Source: Archilochus colubris
Lineage: Eukaryota > Chordata > Aves > Apodiformes > Trochilidae
Reading direction: 5' to 3'
DNA length: 64,000 nt
Assembly (NCBI GenBank): GCA_023079485.1
Contig: CM041085.1
Span: 26,645,121-26,709,120, forward strand
The notes beneath the pieces were generated by a model. The model searched no databases. It was not told the DNA's origin and saw only the letters and a program-made list of their open reading frames with translations. A program made the translations under genes and the position numbers. Shown here piece after piece: positions 37,493-48,219 of this stretch (positions are counted from its first letter, which is position 1; every line of letters starts with the position of its first letter).

Positions 37493-38371
37493 CATAAATA
37501 AATATAGGGCCAACTGCTCTTAATATGACAATCTATACCACAGTACATGCTTAAATGTATTTCAAGTCCCCCTCTGGCTTAACTTTAACATTTGTCTCAG
37601 GTCTCCAGTTATTTTCTGTGAAAAGAATTGTACGCCTAGCATCCATATTGAAATCACAAATGTCCATAATGCTCCTAGAATTCACATCTGCAGTTTTCTT
37701 TGTTCTCTTTAAGGAAATGCCTGGCAGTAAGGAAGATTACACGTTGCCTTGAATTTTCCCAGATTACGTATGCTTGGATCCAGCATTATGGTTTGGCCTT
37801 TTGTATACATGGAGAGGGCAGCTGGAACATTTCAGAGACAGATGTGAACCTTCCTGGAGTTAATTATTCACATTGTTTGCATCTTTCATTATACTTACAC
37901 AGCTTGTAGTAAAGTCCTACAAACTATGGACTTGCTATGGTGAGCCAATACCTTCTGAGAACTACTGGCTGCAATCACTGCTTCATATGGACATTCCCAG
38001 GCACTTTTTGGTTTGTGTTATTGGTGATAAGATCGTGAAGACATACATGGCAAAACTCTTCAACTGGAATAGCAATTTAAACAACTAGCAGCACGGAGGA
38101 GACTAAGAATAGCTCTTCTAAGACACTTCAGCTGCATTCCTTACTCTCCACCATCCCCATGTGTGCCCACCTTTTGATGATTCAAAATTCTGAAGCCTGC
38201 AACTAGTTGTCCTTGTGCACTGTTTTTGCTGGAACTGCAAGACAGTTTACCAAAAGGTTTCTGAATGATGACATTTTCCCTTAGACCTGAATGATCAGAT
38301 AGCTCAGTTCCCTCCCACGGCCTCCACACACTTGCTACAGAAAAGCTGTGAGGTGTTTATGACTATCTATT
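37493..38371. other. Unique non-coding DNA
   Basis: No transposon or RNA gene recognised. Overlapping short open frames on the plus strand (37555-38088) have no recognisable domain. Confidence 0.5.
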
Positions 38372-38512
38372 TCAGACTTTTTCAACACTGGATGCTCTGG
38401 CCTCATGGTCTGACAACTGATTGATATCTTCTTTTGATGGCTGAGAATGACTGACCTTTACATCTTGGATTCCCATTTCTCTCTCTTGGCCAAGTCTTGT
38501 AGGAAAGACAGC
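38372..38512 (-). CDS. Candidate C-terminal coding exon, protein unknown
   Basis: I do not recognise the protein. On the minus strand the acceptor GAGCTTTCTTTGCAG ends at 38513. The next 141 bp are open in phase 0 and end with TGA at 38374-38372. The 46 encoded residues are charged and polar: TRLGQEREMGIQDVKVS, then QPSKEDINQLSDHEARASS, and the last four residues are VEKV. This looks like a cytoplasmic or linker tail rather than random AT-rich translation. A weaker internal donor (AAG|GTCAGT, minus strand near 38455) could make it a shorter internal exon instead. No AATAAA is evident downstream on the minus strand before the LTR at 37.4 kb. It could be a chance open frame. Confidence 0.2.
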   Translation of the reverse strand, partial: AVFPTRLGQEREMGIQDVKVSHSQPSKEDINQLSDHEARASSVEKV

Positions 38513-39148
38513 CTGCAAAGAAAGCTCAAAGAATGATGTATGAATGTGAAAGAAAAGAGGAAGAAGGCAGCTTTGAAAATCATTCAGCATGACTGTGCAC
38601 AACTAAATATACACGTGTCTTTATCATGTGAGGATTCTTCCTCCCATCTCTGTGCTAGCCCTGCATGTTGATAAGAGTCTTGCTTTAAATAGGTTTTCCC
38701 TAGACATGTTTGAACTCTTTTAAACAAATTATCTGCTGGGATCAGTTTCCAAACAAAACCCATCACACTCAGGGCACATATTTCCAACTTCACAAGCTAT
38801 AAGTTAAGCTGGAAGAACAAATAGCAGCAACTACTGTGGGTTTCCCTAAGGTCTTCAGTTATATGATCTTGTTAGTGCATCAGAGGCCATGACTGCTGGA
38901 ATGGCTGAAAAGAAGATTCCATCATTTAAGATGTGGGAAAGTCACTCATGCTCCCTGCAGAAATTCTAGGATTCCCTTCAGTATGATGAGGTGCTTTTCA
39001 TCCACCACTCACTATCAAGGCACAGTTTCTCAGTAAAACATCACAAAACATTTGGTAGCTTATAGATCTGCACTACGTGACTCATACGCGTATCACGTTT
39101 CACCTGTAACTATGTATAAATCAAACCCTGAGCTTCCAGAAAGGTTGA

Positions 39149-39201
39149 TTAAAAAAAAAAAAACCCACAAAAAACCCAAAAAAACCAAAAACATAAAGCT
39201 A
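39149..39201 (+). repeat. A-rich low-complexity block
   Basis: A13 followed by AAA/CCC alternations such as ACCCACAAAAAACCC. Not a clean retrotransposon tail. Confidence 0.85.
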
Positions 39202-39787
39202 CAGAAAGGTCTTGATTAGAAATATCACAACAAAACCTGCTCTTGCAAAATATTCAGTCCAATTTCCATGAGAGAAGTGATTAAAGTTATTCAGACCTAA
39301 AGTTTTCAGGCTGGACAATTGCTTCCGATACATTTGTTTTATGCCTGGTCATTAAACATTTTCCATGGAAAGTAACTTGTTCAGAATCCCTCAGTGCTGA
39401 GGATCCCCAAAGCACTGTACAACTGGTAGAGTGTTAAAAATTCAAACAGGTAGACGCTTCTTTAATCTATGTTTGTATCTTTCACCAAACTTCTTTGCAT
39501 GTGTTTCCACTGGGTTTATCCTGTACTTGTTTTATTTCTATGGGTGGAAGTAAATTGCCAATTCTATAGCTTAGGACCTGTCACAACTAGAGAGACCAAG
39601 GAAAGGTCTGGGAAAGCTTTGGGATAGTCATTTCTGTAAAGGCTGCTCAGGAAGCTGTCAATGCATCAAACATGCAAAAGAGATGGGCAGATGCAACAAA
39701 ACTGCTTCCCCAGACATTAAAAAAGATGCTCATCATACTTTTCCTGATGAAACCCATGTAGCCATGGTACCCATGTTGCTTACAAGT

Positions 39788-39836
39788 TGAAGCCTGAATC
39801 TAGTACCAGTTACCTGAAGCCTGAATCCAGTACCAT
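39788..39836 (+). repeat. 27-bp tandem duplication, two copies
   Basis: TGAAGCCTGAATC(T/C)AGTACCA is present at 39788 and again at 39815, so the period is 27 bp with one mismatch in the shared core. Confidence 0.85.
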
Positions 39837-40452
39837 GCTTGTTACTATGATGCCCAAACCTAACACTCAGAGGTCAAGTAATTTATTTTAAGGTATGTTC
39901 ACTCTCTGCTGACCACAGCCAACAAGCAACCTGTCTTGGCCATAAAGACCTTTGTGGTACTAAGAAGAAGAATAATAAAAAGTGAAACACCCTGTGTTAT
40001 TCCCACAACCTATACCGGGTTCATTTGTAGGGTGCTCAGACTTTTGTTACAGATTAATAAATTCTGGGACCTGCCAAAATAACTCATTCATCCAAAGCTC
40101 TGCTGAACTTGCTACTGCTTTCAAGCAAACTGGAAGGTTTTCAGATGCTAAGGAAAAACTTTACAGGCTGGGTTTAAAAATGTTAAACCTATGGTGTGAG
40201 CCTGAAAACTAGGAAGATTCAGCATTTTCAGATTACTTGAAATTTATATGTAGGTGGATAATCTACTGCTGAACTTTATCATCTATAAAAACACAAGTAT
40301 TCTTTTTTCTCATATGATTTCAGGTAGAAATTAGACTGATTAACTTCAGATTTAAGCTTTCACCAAGTTTAAGGGTATTAGCTAGAGATATCATGGCAAA
40401 GCTACAGATCTGAACTACCCAAAAGTCTTCACTCAGCTGTAAATTTAAAAGA

Positions 40453-40477
40453 AGTAAATAAATAAATAAATAAATTT
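40453..40477 (+). repeat. (TAAA)n microsatellite
   Basis: About six TAAA units followed by TTTTTAAAAAAATT. Confidence 0.9.
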
Positions 40478-42135
40478 TTAAAAAAATTAAGTCCAGCTCT
40501 ATTTCAGCTGTCAGAGCACCAAACTCAACATCACAGGCATTTCTTTTAGCTCCAGTCAGCATGAGCTACCAAAGTGAATGGTAAAGATTTAATCCAGCAC
40601 ATTTTCCGTCTTCCATAAATCTTTTTGAAATAAGAGATGAAAATTAGTTGAGTATAGAATTTATGGGAAAAGAGTGTAAGCAATATCACTGAACAAACAA
40701 TAAGCACTGTAACATCAGCAAAATGCCAACGGTGGAGAGGAAAAAATAGGAAAAGGTTTGTTTTAAATCCTGACATGTTGGCTGCTTCCATACGAAAGAT
40801 CCACATTTGCTATTTTTTTGTTTGCAACAACACTTTAAACGTAGACACTGCTGCATCTGCCTGGCCTAGGAAGTGAGCTAATGCTGATTTCAGTAGGACT
40901 GAAAACCCAATCAGTCTCAAGAGGGGTAGCAAACAGCCCCAAGGACTTGATCAGATGGGATTAAAGACTGGTAAATGGGTATGGTACACAAAGGAAGGGT
41001 AAAGAAACATTACTCATTGGTAAAGGATCCAGGTATATCTGGTGAAGAGAGGGCACTTTTCTCCAACATCAAAGGCAGTGATGCAGCATCTAATTCAAAT
41101 GGCTGAAAAGTCTAATGACTGAAAATTAATATAAGCTGTCAGGCTGCTAATTTTTTTTTAAATTCAAAATAAATCAAGACTAACAATTTGCAGATGTTTG
41201 GAAAGAAAATGTTTAAGTTACTCACTTTCAAAACCTGAGCCCTCCCTACCTTCAGTATTACACTTGCATTTTAATGGTTGTGGTGGCTTCCTGCAGCTGC
41301 CTGCTCCCTCCTCAATCATAGCACAAGTCTCATGAGTTGGCAGGTCTTCCACTCACCCTTAACTTTGGAATCACATCCCTTTTATTATTTTCAGATTTAA
41401 GTAGTGGAGGTAGGGAGAGGAAACCCAGGAGTTCATTATCCCTTAACAGAAAGAATTTATCGAGACATATCATAAAATACAAATTTGTATGTATAAGTTA
41501 AAAAAATGCTTATTTGGAAAATACCTTTTTGGTGAAATTGTGGGAATCTGAAGTATATAATTAGATCCTTACAGAAAGGAGTAGAGGACACAGATATTTT
41601 GGGACTTAGGCTAACACTTCCTAAAAGCACATGTATGAAGCCAACCTGTATTTCCAAGTCAGAAAAGGAATCTCAAACAATTTGAGTTTCTCAAACAGTT
41701 CTACTTCTGAGTGTGGCAGGGGTGGGAGATAAAGTCTCGACAATTAATTAACAGCATCTAATATATTTTTAAGTAGATGAGAATATTAAACCAAGAAAAT
41801 TTCAAGTTTTTCCCCTGAGCATTTTGCTCTCTAATTAAGAAAAATGTGCATTATCATCCTTACATGAATGATGTTCTAGTGAATATTTGTCTTCCCCTGG
41901 TTATATGACCTGGGTGAAGACCAAAAGGGGAGGAAGGGTAATGATAAAAACTAGGGATACATATGCAGCTCCTCGTACCAAAGTACTGAAAGAAGAATCC
42001 TGAGGTGACCAAGGCTCAGTGCACTGGCTTGTCCCCAGTGAATATATCAGCATGGATCTTTCTTCAAAAATGAACTTTGGAGCCCAAATCATTCTTGAAA
42101 CACATTTAAAGTTACTCTAGATGTATTTCCAACAT

Positions 42136-42406
42136 AGAATCATAGAATTGCCAGGGTTAGAAGGGACCTTAAAAGATCATTTATGTCCAGCCCCCCTGCC
42201 ATAAGCAGGGACACCCTCCACTAGATCAGGTTGCTTAGAGCCCCATCCAGCCTGGCCTTAAAAAACTTCCAGGGTTGGGGTTTCCACCACCTCTCTGGGC
42301 AACCTGTTCCAATGTCTCACCACCCTCATGGTGAAGAATTTCTTCCTAACATCTAATATGAATCCACCTACCTCTAGTTTGAATCCATTCCCCCTAAAAC
42401 TGCAGA
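42136..42406 (-). mobile_element. CR1 LINE 3' fragment
   Basis: Minus-strand CR1. The plus strand starts AGAATCATAGAATTGCCAGG and continues with the 3' UTR counterpart 'GTTAGAAGGGACCTT', then 'CCTGCCATAAGCAGGGACAC' and 'GAGCCCCATCCAGCCTGGCC'. On the minus strand the ORF2 tail reads [20 protein letters not shown] then LEVF. Truncated at 42406 soon after the [13 protein letters not shown] block. A small change (ATCATTTATGTCCAG) interrupts the usual ATCATC(T)AGTCCAG. Confidence 0.95.
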
Positions 42407-43513
42407 GAAAAATTTTCCAAATCAATCTCTTATGCATTTGTGCCATCTAGTGAACAAACACAAGCTGAAATATTTTTATGAGAGGGAAAACAAACCTTGG
42501 CCTCTGCAGAAATGCTTGCAGCCTGGATCACAGGAGTAACCAGGTTACTGCTTTTGTCTGTAACCAGTGGATTGCCAGTTTCACACCCTGGAAGAAAAAT
42601 GTGATCTGGTAATCCAGAGCCACCCAAAGTTTTTTGTGTCACAGGAATAATATTAAAAATAAAATGAAACAAAAAACATGCCACAAATAGCTAGGTCTTA
42701 CTCTCCTCCTGTCATGACCCCTTAAGTGATATTAGCAGTAAGCATGTGCAGAGTCATTCTATATTCAGGTATGTAGGGTGTAACACCTAAATTTAGACAA
42801 CTAGTGTCTGCTGTTTTGCAAGGGACATCTTAATATTGTTCAAATTAATATCTAATTAGACTGTCAAAAAGACACTGGTACGATCCTGGGACACTGTTTC
42901 TTATATAGGTCATTGCTACTTTGAGACCACAGTACATTATAAAGAGGTAGCATTATTCACAGTAATGGCAGTCATGAGGCCCCAGAAAAAAAAAAATTAA
43001 AAATTTTTTAAAATGTTAAAAATCTCAGTGTATCTTCAATTTACAGCCTAATCCAATAAGAGGGAAAATAAAGAGAAATTCAGCAGAAAATAAATTCAGT
43101 GAAGTTATGAAGTCAGGGTTTGTTTACACTGTATATTTTAGGTCAAATCCAGGACCCAGTGTTGACAGTGTGTTAGTGTCCAAGGGTATACAGGGTATAC
43201 ATGCATGTCTATAGGGCTTCCTTGTCTCTAGTGTCATGCTCTTTCACAGCTTCCAGGGCTGTCCAGGCCCAGGGCTAAGGAGGGTTGTGAGAGTTCAGAG
43301 TTTGTATAAACCTCCAAAAACTTTTGCTGATTTTTGTGCAGTTGGTGTGATTTAAAGCTTCAGCTGTGGACTTTGTTTCTGGATTGCAGAATGAAATCCT
43401 TAACGAAGTGTTGCTTCAGTATTTTGCTTTGGGCAATATTTGCTTTGTCTGTTAAAAAACAATCATATCCTGTGTGAGATGTTGATTTGTTTACTGGTAT
43501 TGCACATGTAACA
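42407..43513. other. Unique non-coding DNA
   Basis: A-rich run with T-rich mirror at 42985-43020. No gene or transposon recognised. Confidence 0.5.
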
Positions 43514-43610
43514 GGTTTGGGGCTTTGAACTACCTGGTCTAGTGGGAGGCATCCCTGCCCATGCGGAGGGGCTAGAACAAGATAATCTCTAAGATGTCCA
43601 AGTTCTTTCA
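43514..43610 (+). mobile_element. CR1 LINE 3'-UTR fragment
   Basis: Plus-strand match to the CR1 end only: 'CTACCTGGTCTAGTGGGAGG' at 43530-43549, 'CATCCCTGCCCATGCGGAGG' at 43550-43569, then 'AGATAATCTCTAAGATGTCC'. The terminal ATTCTATG octamers are missing. About 97 bp remain. Confidence 0.82.
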
Positions 43611-44324
43611 TCAAATGCTTGTGCAGATAAAACTTTTTCCATACAAATGAGAACAAATTCCAATCCACCCCTCAAATTAGGCATGTATTTATTACAGCAG
43701 TATCAGTTTCACAGGCTGTACACTGAATTTTCCTAAGGAAAGGTAAAAGCGATCAAAATAAAATTAGTAGTGAGCTTCAAGTAATGAGACTTGTTATGAT
43801 TGCTCATTAAAACCTTCTGATAAGGCTCTTAGAAGAGCTAATCATCTAAATTCACAAACCACTGTTTTGCTCATGATAGCAATGTTTGCAATCGATGCAG
43901 AAAGTTTAAAGAGGCAGCTTATAACACAGAAGGCTCTAAAAATAAAAACTGCCTGAGCAGCACCAGGTGGTTCTCATCACACCTGTCATGTTGCAGAGAA
44001 GCCAGAGGAGCATTTGCCCAAATTCTCCACATCTCTGCCATGCTAATACACACTTGGTGCTATGTCACGCAAAGGAGATGGTCTGCTCCAAAAGCTTAAC
44101 CTGCAGATTTTGCTCCACTGCAAAATGAATCCACTCTTTAGGCTGGACAATAGCCAAGTTCCTGCTCATGGTATGATACACTGCAGTGTGTGCCAGTCAC
44201 CAGAAAGGGAGGTTCAACATCACCCCCCCTCACTGCCCCATGACAGAATAGCCATTCTGCCTTAGTGCTCATGGGAAGCCTTCTGCATCTCCTTGCTCCT
44301 GGATGTTCCAGCAAATCTTTCAGA
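43611..44324. other. Unique non-coding DNA between two CR1 copies
   Basis: No recognisable gene, repeat family or RNA. Confidence 0.5.
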
Positions 44325-44356
44325 TCATAGAATCATAGAATCATAGAATCATAGAA
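44325..44356 (-). repeat. CR1 terminal octamer array, four units
   Basis: Four perfect TCATAGAA units (ATTCTATG in element orientation). CR1 elements end in a short array of this octamer rather than in poly(A). Confidence 0.97.
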
Positions 44357-44840
44357 TCAGCTGGGTTGGAAGGGACCTCTGAGATCATCAAGTCCAACCC
44401 TTGATCCACTACCGCTGCGGTTACCAGACCATGGCACTGAGTGCCACATCCAGTTTATTTTTAAATATCTCCAGGGACGGAGAATCCACTACTTCCCTGG
44501 GCAGCCCATTCCAATGTCTGATCACCCTCTCTGTAAAGAAATTCTTTCTAATATCCAACCTAAACCTCCTCCGGCACAACTTGAGACCATGCCCTCTTGT
44601 CTTGTTGAGAGTTGCCGGGGCAAAGAGACCGACACCCACCTGGCTATACCCTCCTTTCAGGGAGTTGTAGAGAGTGATGAGGTCTCCCCTGAGCCTCCTC
44701 TTCTCCAGGCTGAACACCCCCAGCTCCCTCAGCCTCACCTCATAGGACTGATGCTGGATCCCTTCACCAGCCTGGTTGCCCTCCTTTGGACCCACGCCAG
44801 GACCTCAATATCCTTCCTGAACTGAGAGGCCCAGAACTCA
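44325..44840 (-). mobile_element. CR1 LINE, best-preserved copy
   Basis: Minus-strand CR1 of about 515 bp. The plus strand opens with four perfect copies of the octamer TCATAGAA (44325-44356), the reverse complement of the ATTCTATG tail. The 3' UTR 'GGGTTGGAAGGGACCTCTGA' and 'GATCATCAAGTCCAACC' follows. The ORF2 C-terminus is nearly intact over 44795-44421: [20 protein letters not shown], then [11 protein letters not shown], then [21 protein letters not shown] single frame break near 44740-44800 separates it from [20 protein letters not shown] upstream. Low divergence and a long octamer tail make this the youngest-looking CR1 here. It is 5'-truncated and cannot be autonomous. Confidence 0.97.
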
Positions 44841-45592
44841 TTGGTTGCCAGTGTAATCTGAAAGCTGCCGGGTGCCCCACAAGGAAGTACAAACCTGTCC
44901 AAAGTTTGTCCTTGCAACTCTCTGTTAAAATCTGCATTATTTTTGCTCCCAAATACACATTTGGAAAAAAAAATATAAGCCATGCTCGTCTGAACTTCTC
45001 ACACAGGTGCAGAAATTTCAGCACTCTTGATTTCAGCAATTCTCACACAGTGTTTTGTTCTTGTCAGAGGCATTACTATGCTAGAAATGTACAGGCTATA
45101 ACAGTGATACTTCAATAAGCAGATGTCTTTCCCTGATCCTGCAGTCATTCAGCTTATCCACGTCAGCAGGAAGGAACCTGGTGCCACTGGGTGTCCTTGC
45201 CACCACACTGGGTGGACAGTCTGGACTGATTGTCCTGATTCAAGAGGGTCAGGGGCTATTTCAGCTAGAGAAGAAATGTCAGCTCAGGTGTCTTGGATTA
45301 AGTCCAGGTACATAATAGCATTCTTCCTGTCTACACTTCCCTTTTGGTTTCAGTTGGATAAACTATTCCTCATGCTGCAGCCTAAATGGGGTTTTGTTGC
45401 TCTGCATGCTAAAAAAGCTGCCATATTCCACCCCACACTTGGCTGTATTTATAGGATGGATTAACTGTTCTTTATGTATGCAGTTTGGAACTAGAGTGCA
45501 TCATCTATCATGTGGTTTAACATCATTGTTATTTAAAATAGCAGTTTACTATTGGTATCTTCATCTTACACTCAAGCCTTGAAACAGGTATT

Positions 45593-45607
45593 AAAAAAAA
45601 AAAAAAA
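45593..45607 (+). repeat. Poly(A) homopolymer, 15 nt
   Basis: A15 following GGTATT. Confidence 0.9.
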
Positions 45608-45964
45608 GCCACTGCAGAGAGTGGGTTAATAGCCACAAGCCAAAATCAGTGTTTGGTTAGTCTGAGTGCTGCAATGCTTTCCTAGAGGGGGCTGGGAGGG
45701 AAATGGCCTCTTCAGAATTAAGGAAAAAATAATCCACTTACATCATAGAAAGCTGGAATCACATCAAAGGCTGTGAAAGCTCAGAAATTGGCACTAAGAA
45801 ATCCACCAAGAATTGAAACGAATTTATACCTTTTTTAATAAAGCTAGAATAATGATCCAAACAACTTAATCCCTTAGAAATTTCACAACCTTTTGTTACT
45901 TCTGAGAAATCCCTCTCTTGTCCCGGTGTCTCAAATCCCCCATTTAAATCTTTTGCATATATAA

Positions 45965-46021
45965 GACCAAATTCTGCTCTCTTAAGCATTTGATCCTGTT
46001 GAGTTCAATAGAGTTACAGAT
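45965..46021. repeat. Possible relic of a palindromic amniote repeat
   Basis: CCAAATTCTGCTCTC followed by GTTGAGTTCAATAGAGTTAC resembles an old palindromic element, remembered from turtle, crocodile and bird DNA, in which 'caaattctgctctcagttac' is paired with 'ttcaatggagttac'. Only one arm is visible. The assignment is from memory and weak. Confidence 0.3.
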
Positions 46022-46941
46022 TTGTTGGGAGAGCTGCAGATCTTGGCCTTTAGCCTGGACGTGGAGGGGACACTGAGACAGGGAAGCACAGCCTGGGGAC
46101 AGCACAGTGACTCCCTTCTCCACATTGCTATGATCTGCTGTAGCCCTCAGGAGAAAGTCAATCAGCACTCATTTTATAAATGGCAGTAACACCAACCTGC
46201 TTCCCAGGAGAGCTGAAAAGTTAAAGCACATCCACATGACAGAGCCTATTCAGTATGAATTTGCTGCAACAGTCTCAGTGGCCTTTTTGAACCAAATGAT
46301 TATATACACGATTTCTTCAGACTCAAATTTTCAGCACAGCACTATGCAGGGCAACTTACAAGATGCAGTATCTGAGTGTAAGGCAAAGCCTCTTTCTTGC
46401 TAGAATAGGCACTTCTGCCTGGACCTATGACTCCTGTTCCATGAAAATAACACTTTGCACAAGAGCTGCTTCCTCTGCAGAAGTGCCGGGAGTACTGGGA
46501 AGGAAAAGTGCTGAAGAAGTTACCAAGAGCACCCCAAAAAGCTCATGGAATAGAAGCATAACTTTGGTAGTGCTTTTTGACTGCTCTACCCTCCTTCCTT
46601 AAGTTTTGTAATCTTTTACTTGTTCTTGTCTGTAAAAGAAAATCATGTGTTCCTCATGTGTGGCAGCAAGTATATAGCTCTGGTAAAGTCAGTGTATACC
46701 CAAGGGACTCCACCACTTTGGGAATCAAGAAAAAGGGTGTAGAACACCCCAGGCAGCTCTTCTGGAGACAGGTGAGAAAGAGATTTCCCATAGCTTCTGA
46801 TTTAGACCATTCCCAAGAGCCAACATGTCCAATTCCACACGCGGATCATCATGACAGTACATTGAGGCAGGTCAGCATCTGTATGAGGCCATGATCTCCA
46901 GAAACCTCATCTTCTCCCGATGAGCACCTTGGATGATGGTG

Positions 46942-46947
<6 letters not shown>

Positions 46948-46974
<27 letters not shown>
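46948..46974 (+). repeat. Poly(A) homopolymer, 27 nt
   Basis: A27 preceded by GGTGAAATTT. No AATAAA lies within 30 bp upstream and I recognise no retrocopied gene in 46600-46947. Confidence 0.95.
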
Positions 46975-46977
<3 letters not shown>

Positions 46978-47309
46978 ATCATGAATAGAACTAGTTTTAA
47001 TATTTAGAACCTGGTTCTCCCAGATGTTTGCCACAGGGGAGCATTGGTCCCTAGACTGAAGATTCTCTCCCTGGAAGCACCTAAGGAAAAGTTCATGCAT
47101 AAAATTTTGGTTCCTTTCTGCAAACACAAAAATGGTAGCACGTGTTAGTGAATGAGGGCTTAGCATCTTGCAGTTTTAGATTCAAGTTCTTGGTCTGGTT
47201 AACACAGCCACATTCTGCTGATGGTGCCTTGCCCAATAGCAATGTCAAGTGAAGGTGCCTTACAGGCACAACAATTACAGCAGTTAATTATTTGCACAGT
47301 GTCATAGGT

Positions 47310-47395
47310 GTGCACAGCAATACATTGTTTAGACAAGTCCCTGCCCCAAGGCCCTTACAATCTAATCTGGATGGACACAGTATAGTTAATTAAAG
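47310..47395. repeat. Possible ancient interspersed repeat relic
   Basis: 'AGCAATACATTGTTTAGACA' then GTCCCTGCCCCAAGG and CTTACAATCTAA match a motif order ('gtacaaac.. agtccctgccccaaagagcttacaatctaa') that I remember from an old repeat family shared by birds and reptiles. I cannot name the family with certainty. Confidence 0.35.
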
Positions 47396-47499
47396 AATGA
47401 CCCATGGAAGTAAGAGCAGGAGCGAGCTGAATTTGGGTCCATCTACTATTATGGCTGTGGGACATGTTTACCCCTCTGACTACCTGATGTCATTGCCAG

Positions 47500-47825
47500 A
47501 TTCGCTTTCCATGGCGAGCGAGGAGCAGCTTTGGTAGCCCCTGACCCTCACCCTGGAAGCTGCACCACATCTCCATCCCTGAGGTTCTGGTGCCCTCCTG
47601 CGGCCACTCGCCTTCATCTATATGGCCGTGACAATTGTACAGATCGCGCTCCTATTGATGGATTTTATTTGGTGCTGCTGATATGTGGCATCCTGCAATT
47701 CCCAGAATCATTCCTCTCTCAGCTGAGGGAGCCCTTACCTTTTGTGTATCTCGGACAATGGAATATTTCCCTTCCAGAAAGTACAATTTACTGCTGTTTC
47801 CTTTAGGTGATCATGAAGAAAAGGA
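47500..47825. promoter_or_regulatory. CpG-retaining non-repetitive block, candidate conserved element
   Basis: Between 47500 and 47755 there are about nine CpGs (in TTCGC, GGCGAGCGAG, TGCGGCC, CTCGCC, GGCCGTG, GATCGCGC, CTCGGA), whereas neighbouring kilobases have almost none. The sequence is not simple and matches no repeat I know. The stretch 47630-47680 has CAATTGTAC, GATCGCGC and ATTGATGGATTTTA, the last resembling a composite TALE/homeodomain-type site. A plus-strand frame (47531-47806, 91 codons) is open but has no recognisable domain. CpG retention is expected for unmethylated or constrained DNA. I infer a possible enhancer or unrecognised exon; conservation is not demonstrated here. 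Confidence 0.3.
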
Positions 47826-48122
47826 GTAGAGAAATTCAAGCCTTGTAGATACTGTGTGGTCAGCAATACATATCCACACAGAGACCAACCAAAACCACAG
47901 CAGAACTATGAACTGCTGGAGCTGGTAGCTATGTTACAATGCAGGCTTAAATCAACCACTTAAAAACAAAATAAAAAGCATTCCCAGGCCATAGTTGGAG
48001 GGTTAGCTGTTAGGAAACCAAGTAGCAAATTCTCCACTAACTAGCAATTTTCCAATACCTAAACCAATATTTTTTGGTAGGAATAATATTCACTCTTTTT
48101 TATTATTTATTTACATTTCCAG
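47826..48122. other. Unique DNA leading to a good splice acceptor
   Basis: Ends with the T-rich tract CTCTTTTTTATTATTTATTT and TTACATTTCCAG at 48122. Nothing else recognised. Confidence 0.45.
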
Positions 48123-48219
48123 GCTTGCCTAATATTTTCAGTTGGAGGGACTTGAAACAGAACTACCATCCTGCAGAGGAGAAAAGTGACTCCTGATGCT
48201 TTATGCAGCCTGGACCCAG
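48123..48219 (+). other. Candidate internal non-coding exon
   Basis: A long pyrimidine-rich tract with acceptor TTACATTTCCAG (ending 48122) is followed after 97 bp by a consensus donor CCCAG|GTAAGG (48219/48220). All three plus-strand frames contain a stop, so it cannot be an internal coding exon. It could be a lncRNA or UTR exon, or the end of a reading frame (SWRDLKQNYHPAEEKSDS then stop). Both splice signals are strong, but such pairs also arise by chance in a window of this length. Confidence 0.2.

Larger units (their letters stand above)
38513..42135. other. Unique non-coding DNA
   Basis: Contains an A-rich block (39149-39201), a 27-bp tandem duplication (39788-39836), a short CpG cluster with an AP-1 site (39071-39104) and a (TAAA)n stretch (40453-40477). 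No gene recognised. Confidence 0.5.
44841..47235. other. Mostly unique non-coding DNA
   Basis: Contains an A15 run (45593-45607), a probable ancient amniote repeat piece (45965-46021) and A27 (46948-46974). The open frame 45123-45464 (113 codons) has no recognisable domain. Confidence 0.5.

Noticed and set aside
39395..39425. Resemblance of AAAGCACTGTACAAC to an old interspersed repeat
   Set aside because: Too short to assign to any family.
44421..44795. 124-codon minus-strand frame that looks clearly protein-like
   Set aside because: It is the C-terminal part of CR1 ORF2, listed under the CR1 copy, not a host gene.
46600..46974. Processed pseudogene ending in A27
   Set aside because: No AATAAA at the right distance, no recognisable parent gene, and no flanking direct repeats noticed.
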